Shown here: positions 60,849 to 64,000 of the stretch, piece after piece | Layout: each line of letters opens with the position of its first letter | How positions within the stretch are numbered: position 1 is the stretch's first letter | NCBI GenBank assembly: GCA_051251645.1 | Contig: JBPOEY010000001.1 | Coordinates: forward strand, 1,240,001-1,304,000 | Length of the DNA: 64,000 nucleotides | Reading direction: 5' to 3' | From: Litorimonas sp051251645 | GTDB taxonomy: Bacteria; Pseudomonadota; Alphaproteobacteria; Caulobacterales; Maricaulaceae | Program-made: the position numbers and the translations under genes | The notes under the pieces: model-generated | What the model was told of the DNA's origin: nothing | Database searches by the model: none | Seen by the model: only the letters and a program-made list of their open reading frames with translations

Positions 60849-60863
60849 TTAACGGGTCGTTTA
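60849..60863 (-). promoter_or_regulatory. Candidate CtrA site (and GANTC site) in the ftsZ leader
   Basis: TTAA-N7-TTTA (TTAACGGGTCGTTTA on the plus strand), one mismatch from TTAA-N7-TTAA, lies 57 bases before the ftsZ start; a half site reading TTAACC on the minus strand is at 60832-60837. A CcrM target GAATC is at 60794-60798, immediately before the ATG. In Caulobacter CtrA represses ftsZ and CcrM methylation affects its promoter, so the arrangement is plausible, but this is pattern-based. Confidence 0.45.
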
Positions 60864-60994
60864 GACCTTGCAAGCTTCTGCGAAAGACGCCGTAAAATTG
60901 TAAGCTCAAGACCGTCATTTTTGCAGGCCTGACACCCTCGTGATAACCGGAGTTTCGTATTGCGTGTCCAGTCTGGCGGGCTTAGTCGCAATAA

Positions 60995-62236
60995 ATGTCC
61001 ACATCCGTCTCAAATTCAAACCCCGACGGGTTAAAGCTCTCCATTGGTCACCGCGAATTTGTCACCATGATGGCGGCGATTTTCGGACTCCAAGCGCTTG
61101 GCATTGACATCATGTTGCCTGCGCTCGAGCAAATCGGGACATTTTACGAAGTCTCAAATCCGAACAGTCAGCAGTGGATTGTCATTAGCTTCGTTCTAGG
61201 TTTTGGTTTCCCACAGCTTATCTGGGGTCCGATCGCCGACCGTTATGGTCGCAAAATTCTGCTGCAAATCTCACTGATTGGCTATGCCATCTTTGCCATG
61301 GCCTGCATGTTTGCGCCGAGCTTTGAAAGCCTTCTATTCTTCCGCCTCTGCCAAGGGATTGCCTGCTCTGGCACGCGGGTCAGCGCAGGCGCGATCATTC
61401 GTGATGTGTCCTCGGGTCGAGCCATGGCGCGGATCATGAGTCTCGTCTTTACTGTCTTTATGGTAGTCCCAATTTTAGCGCCGGGGATCGGCACCCTTGT
61501 GATTGCGACACTGGGGTGGTCTTGGACCTTTGGTGTTCTCGGCGTGTTCGCGACGATCGTGTTTATTTGGACCGGTTTTCGCTTGCCCCCGACCATGCAA
61601 GAGGCGCGACCGATCAGCGTCGCATCGATTGTGGACGGTTTTAAACGCGTTCTCGGCCATCGAATCAGTTTTGGCTACATGTGTGCATCGGGTGTGATCT
61701 TCGGTTCACTCTTTGCTTTCATTGCCGCCAGCGAGCAGGTTTTCGACGAAGTCTTTGGTCGCGGTGAAATGTTCTGGGCCTATTTTGCTGGCATAGCGGG
61801 TGGGCTGGCTGTGATGAATTATCTCAACAGCCGCGTCGTTGAACGTCTTGGCATGCGCCGGATCAGCCACACCATGGTCTTATTGTTCATTGCGTCCAGC
61901 GCGCTGAACCTCGCTTACATGTATTTTATTGGGGAGAGCTTCTGGGTCTTCTACGGCTTGTTCATCGTCAGCTTTGCCTGTTTCGGCATGATTGGTGCGA
62001 ATTTCGCGTCACTGGCGCTTGAACCTATGGGCGACATCGCCGGAACGGCCAATGCTGTCTATGGCTTCTTCACCTCTACCGGGGCGAGCCTCCTCGGCCT
62101 GGCCATTGCACAGCAATTCAATGGCACGGTCATTCCGCTTTTGATCGGCTATGTTTGTCTCGGCTTAGCCTCGCTCGGCATCATATTGATCACCGAGCGA
62201 GGAAAATTGTTCGAGTTGGGTGCGGGGAAAACCTAA
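60995..62236 (+). CDS. MFS multidrug-type transporter (Bcr/CflA-like)
   Basis: A 413-residue, twelve-helix major facilitator. Motif A GPIADRYGRKILL lies in the loop after helix 2. AGAIIRDVSSGRAMARIMS resembles the Bcr/CflA drug-resistance group, and LPPTMQEARP precedes the long central loop. It is probably a proton antiporter exporting small toxic compounds; the substrate is unknown. It stands where ftsA would be expected in the division cluster, in opposite orientation. The stop overlaps the convergent ligase gene by four bases. Confidence 0.88.
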   Translation: MSTSVSNSNPDGLKLSIGHREFVTMMAAIFGLQALGIDIMLPALEQIGTFYEVSNPNSQQWIVISFVLGFGFPQLIWGPIADRYGRKILLQISLIGYAIFAMACMFAPSFESLLFFRLCQGIACSGTRVSAGAIIRDVSSGRAMARIMSLVFTVFMVVPILAPGIGTLVIATLGWSWTFGVLGVFATIVFIWTGFRLPPTMQEARPISVASIVDGFKRVLGHRISFGYMCASGVIFGSLFAFIAASEQVFDEVFGRGEMFWAYFAGIAGGLAVMNYLNSRVVERLGMRRISHTMVLLFIASSALNLAYMYFIGESFWVFYGLFIVSFACFGMIGANFASLALEPMGDIAGTANAVYGFFTSTGASLLGLAIAQQFNGTVIPLLIGYVCLGLASLGIILITERGKLFELGAGKT

Positions 62237-63861
62237 GCCTCCCCCTCAAGATCAAAATCTTTATATTGGATCTTAAGTTCGCGCTTTAGGATCTTGCCCG
62301 TCGCGCCTAACGGAAGCTCGTCTTGGAAAACGATGGCATCGGGCATCCACCATTTCGCGCATTTATTGGCGATACAGGCTTTGATCTCATCCTTGTTCGG
62401 GGTTTTACCCGGCACAGGCTGAACGATGAGCATAGGCCGTTCTTGCCATTTTTCATGACGTACACCGATGCAGGCGGCCATAGCGACATCCGGGTGATCC
62501 GACGCGGCGTTTTCAATTTCTATGGATGATACCCACTCACCGCCAGACTTGATCACATCTTTCGAGCGGTCGGTGATTTCCATATAGCCTTCAGGGTGAA
62601 GCGCAGAGACATCTCCCGTTGCGAACCAGCCATCATCGGTAAAGGCATCGGAGCCTGCACCCTTGAAGTAACCGGACGCAACCCATGGCCCACGCACATG
62701 CAAGTGACCCGTCGCTTCACCGTCAGCGGGCAATTCATTGCCTTCATCATCGACGATGCGCATCTCGACGCCGTAGATACGACGCCCCGCCAGCAGTTTG
62801 TGCGGCACAGTCGCCTCGTAATCGTCCAAATCTGTGTCGGGGTGCGGCGCATAGGTTGATCCGAGCGGCGACGTTTCCGTCATGCCCCAGCCCTGTTGCA
62901 TTGGAATACCAAGATCGAGTTCATACGCGCGCAAGAGGCTTTCCGGCAAAGCCGACCCACCGACCAGCGCCTTCTTAACGTTCGGCAGTTTAATGCCTTC
63001 CGCCTTGCAATGATTGTAAATCCCAAGCCAGACCGTCGGTACGCCCGCCATTAAGGTCACACCTTCTTGTAGGATCACTTTTGTCAGATTGGGACCATCA
63101 AGCGCGGGGCCTGGCATGACCAGTTTCGCACCGACCATGGCGGCCGAATAAACGAGCCCCCAGGCTGAAACGTGAAACATGGGCACAACACCAAGAATGG
63201 TATCGCCGCCGCCGCCGCCAATAACGTCGGTGGCGCACCCCGCCATCGCGTGGAGGATCGTTGAACGGTGGCTATAGAGAACGCCCTTAGGGTCGCCCGT
63301 CGTGCCTGACGTATAGCAAAGCGTACAGGCCGTGTTTTCGTCAAAGCGCGGCCAATCGATGGTCTCAGAGGCGTCCGCGATAAAGCTTTCATAATCTTCA
63401 ACGGGCGCTGTGTAGTCTGGCAGGCCGGCTTTATCCGTCAAGCAAATCCAGCGCTCAACTGTTGGGCAAGCACTGTGCACGCCCTCAATGATGGGGCCAA
63501 AGGTCGAATCAAACATGACGAATTTATCTTCGGCATGGTTGACCATCCACGCAATTTGGGCTGGTTTCAGGCGAGGATTGATGGTGTGGACGACGGCCCC
63601 GATAGAACTGACGGCATAATAGATTTCAATATGACGATAATTATTCCACGCGATTGTCGCGACACGGTCGCCTGTTTTCACACCCGCATCCAATAAAGCA
63701 TTGGCCAACTTCCGCACGCGAACGGCACAATCCGCCCAGCCATATCTGTGTTCTGTCATATCGGCATTGACTGACATGATTTCGCGTTTCGAATGCACAG
63801 TCGCGGCGTGTTCGATCAAATCTGAAATCATGAGCTCGCGGCTCATCATAAGTCCCAGCAT
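62233..63861 (-). CDS. Long-chain fatty acid-CoA ligase (AMP-binding)
   Basis: Activates a carboxylic acid to its acyl-CoA through an acyl-adenylate. The 542-residue protein has CYTSGTTGDPKGVLYSHRS (about 180-198), QGWGMTETSPLGS, the Asp of FATGDVSALHPEG, RSKDVIKSGGEWVSS and the C-terminal Lys in LGATGKILKRELK. The N-terminus MLGLM...LISDLIEHAA is typical of medium- and long-chain ligases of alphaproteobacteria, supporting ATG 63861. Chain-length preference cannot be read from sequence. Confidence 0.93.
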   Translation of the reverse strand: MLGLMMSRELMISDLIEHAATVHSKREIMSVNADMTEHRYGWADCAVRVRKLANALLDAGVKTGDRVATIAWNNYRHIEIYYAVSSIGAVVHTINPRLKPAQIAWMVNHAEDKFVMFDSTFGPIIEGVHSACPTVERWICLTDKAGLPDYTAPVEDYESFIADASETIDWPRFDENTACTLCYTSGTTGDPKGVLYSHRSTILHAMAGCATDVIGGGGGDTILGVVPMFHVSAWGLVYSAAMVGAKLVMPGPALDGPNLTKVILQEGVTLMAGVPTVWLGIYNHCKAEGIKLPNVKKALVGGSALPESLLRAYELDLGIPMQQGWGMTETSPLGSTYAPHPDTDLDDYEATVPHKLLAGRRIYGVEMRIVDDEGNELPADGEATGHLHVRGPWVASGYFKGAGSDAFTDDGWFATGDVSALHPEGYMEITDRSKDVIKSGGEWVSSIEIENAASDHPDVAMAACIGVRHEKWQERPMLIVQPVPGKTPNKDEIKACIANKCAKWWMPDAIVFQDELPLGATGKILKRELKIQYKDFDLEGEA

Positions 63862-63931
63862 GTATATTTTCCCCGTTTACGGTTTATCTTGATTGTGACC
63901 GTCCTTTTCAGACAAGAGGGAGGCGGTCAAT

Positions 63932-64000
63932 ATGGAGCGCCAAATGGGCACACCCACTTATGAAGACGTTCTTGCGGCTGCGGCGCGGCTGGATAGCCAT
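63932..64000 (+). CDS. Threonine dehydratase-like protein, N-terminal 23 codons only
   Basis: Begins at ATG 63932 after GAGGGAGGCGGTCAAT, an excellent ribosome binding site, and runs off the right edge. The residues TPTYEDVLAAAARLDSH match the N-terminus of PLP-dependent threonine/serine dehydratases, which deaminate threonine to 2-oxobutanoate. The PLP lysine region is beyond the window, so the family call rests on this short stretch and could be another fold-type II enzyme. It is divergent from the acyl-CoA ligase gene. Confidence 0.6.
   Translation, partial: MERQMGTPTYEDVLAAAARLDSH

Overview
The window is chromosomal DNA of an alphaproteobacterium, most likely of the Caulobacterales/Maricaulales branch (Hyphomonadaceae-like marine, stalked or budding bacteria). 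The evidence is: a CcrM-type GANTC methyltransferase; CtrA-like boxes before ccrM and ftsZ; an F0-only ATP synthase operon with b and b' subunits; the alphaproteobacterial SOS box GTTC-N7-GTTC before uvrA; and the gene orders mutY-dciA-dsbA-smc, nagZ-scpA-scpB-tatABC and ftsZ-lpxC-bamD-recN-ligA. No rRNA, tRNA, CRISPR array, insertion sequence or prophage was seen. Genes are tightly packed. Most start choices below rest on ribosome binding sites and signal peptides rather than on the longest frame.

Layout. 0-5 kb: an AT-rich partial gene, thyA, a palindromic repeat pair, an M20 amidohydrolase, ccrM and mutY. 5-10.5 kb: dciA, two DsbA-like thiol oxidoreductases and smc. 10.8-13.3 kb: atpI-atpB-atpE-atpF'-atpF. 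13.4-18.2 kb: envelope and accessory genes (DUF547, DUF1328, SRPBCC, ExbD, DUF5060 glycosidase, Fe-S scaffold-like). 18.2-22.8 kb: UvrD/PcrA helicase, a lipoprotein hydrolase and prmA. 22.8-23.7 kb: a stretch of tiny genes including two 43-residue Arg-rich paralogues. 23.8-31.2 kb: aminopeptidase P, a PLP decarboxylase, DUF1428, ssb and uvrA. 31.2-34.7 kb: a membrane protein and two TonB-C-domain proteins. 34.8-39.3 kb: trmFO, an NDUFAF6-like protein, nickel superoxide dismutase with its protease, and a GDYXXLXY/DUF2157-like pair lying between them.

39.3-49.7 kb: a long leftward export and chromosome block (secF, secD, yajC, LysM protein, tatC, tatB, tatA, scpB, scpA, nagZ, SPOR protein), then dgt and the divergent erpA. 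49.7-50.6 kb: the only large gene-free stretch, GC-rich and rich in inverted repeats. 50.6-53.6 kb: M28 peptidase, fatty acid desaturase and beta-carbonic anhydrase. 53.6-60.8 kb: ligA, recN, bamD, lpxC and ftsZ. 61-64 kb: an MFS transporter, an acyl-CoA ligase and the first codons of a threonine dehydratase.

The most interesting unexplained signals are: the tandem 43-residue Arg-rich proteins at 22.8-23.3 kb; the structured 0.9-kb gap after erpA; the nickel SOD locus interrupted by a decayed membrane gene; and an unusual frequency of four-base stop-to-stop overlaps between convergent genes (6 of 12 pairs).
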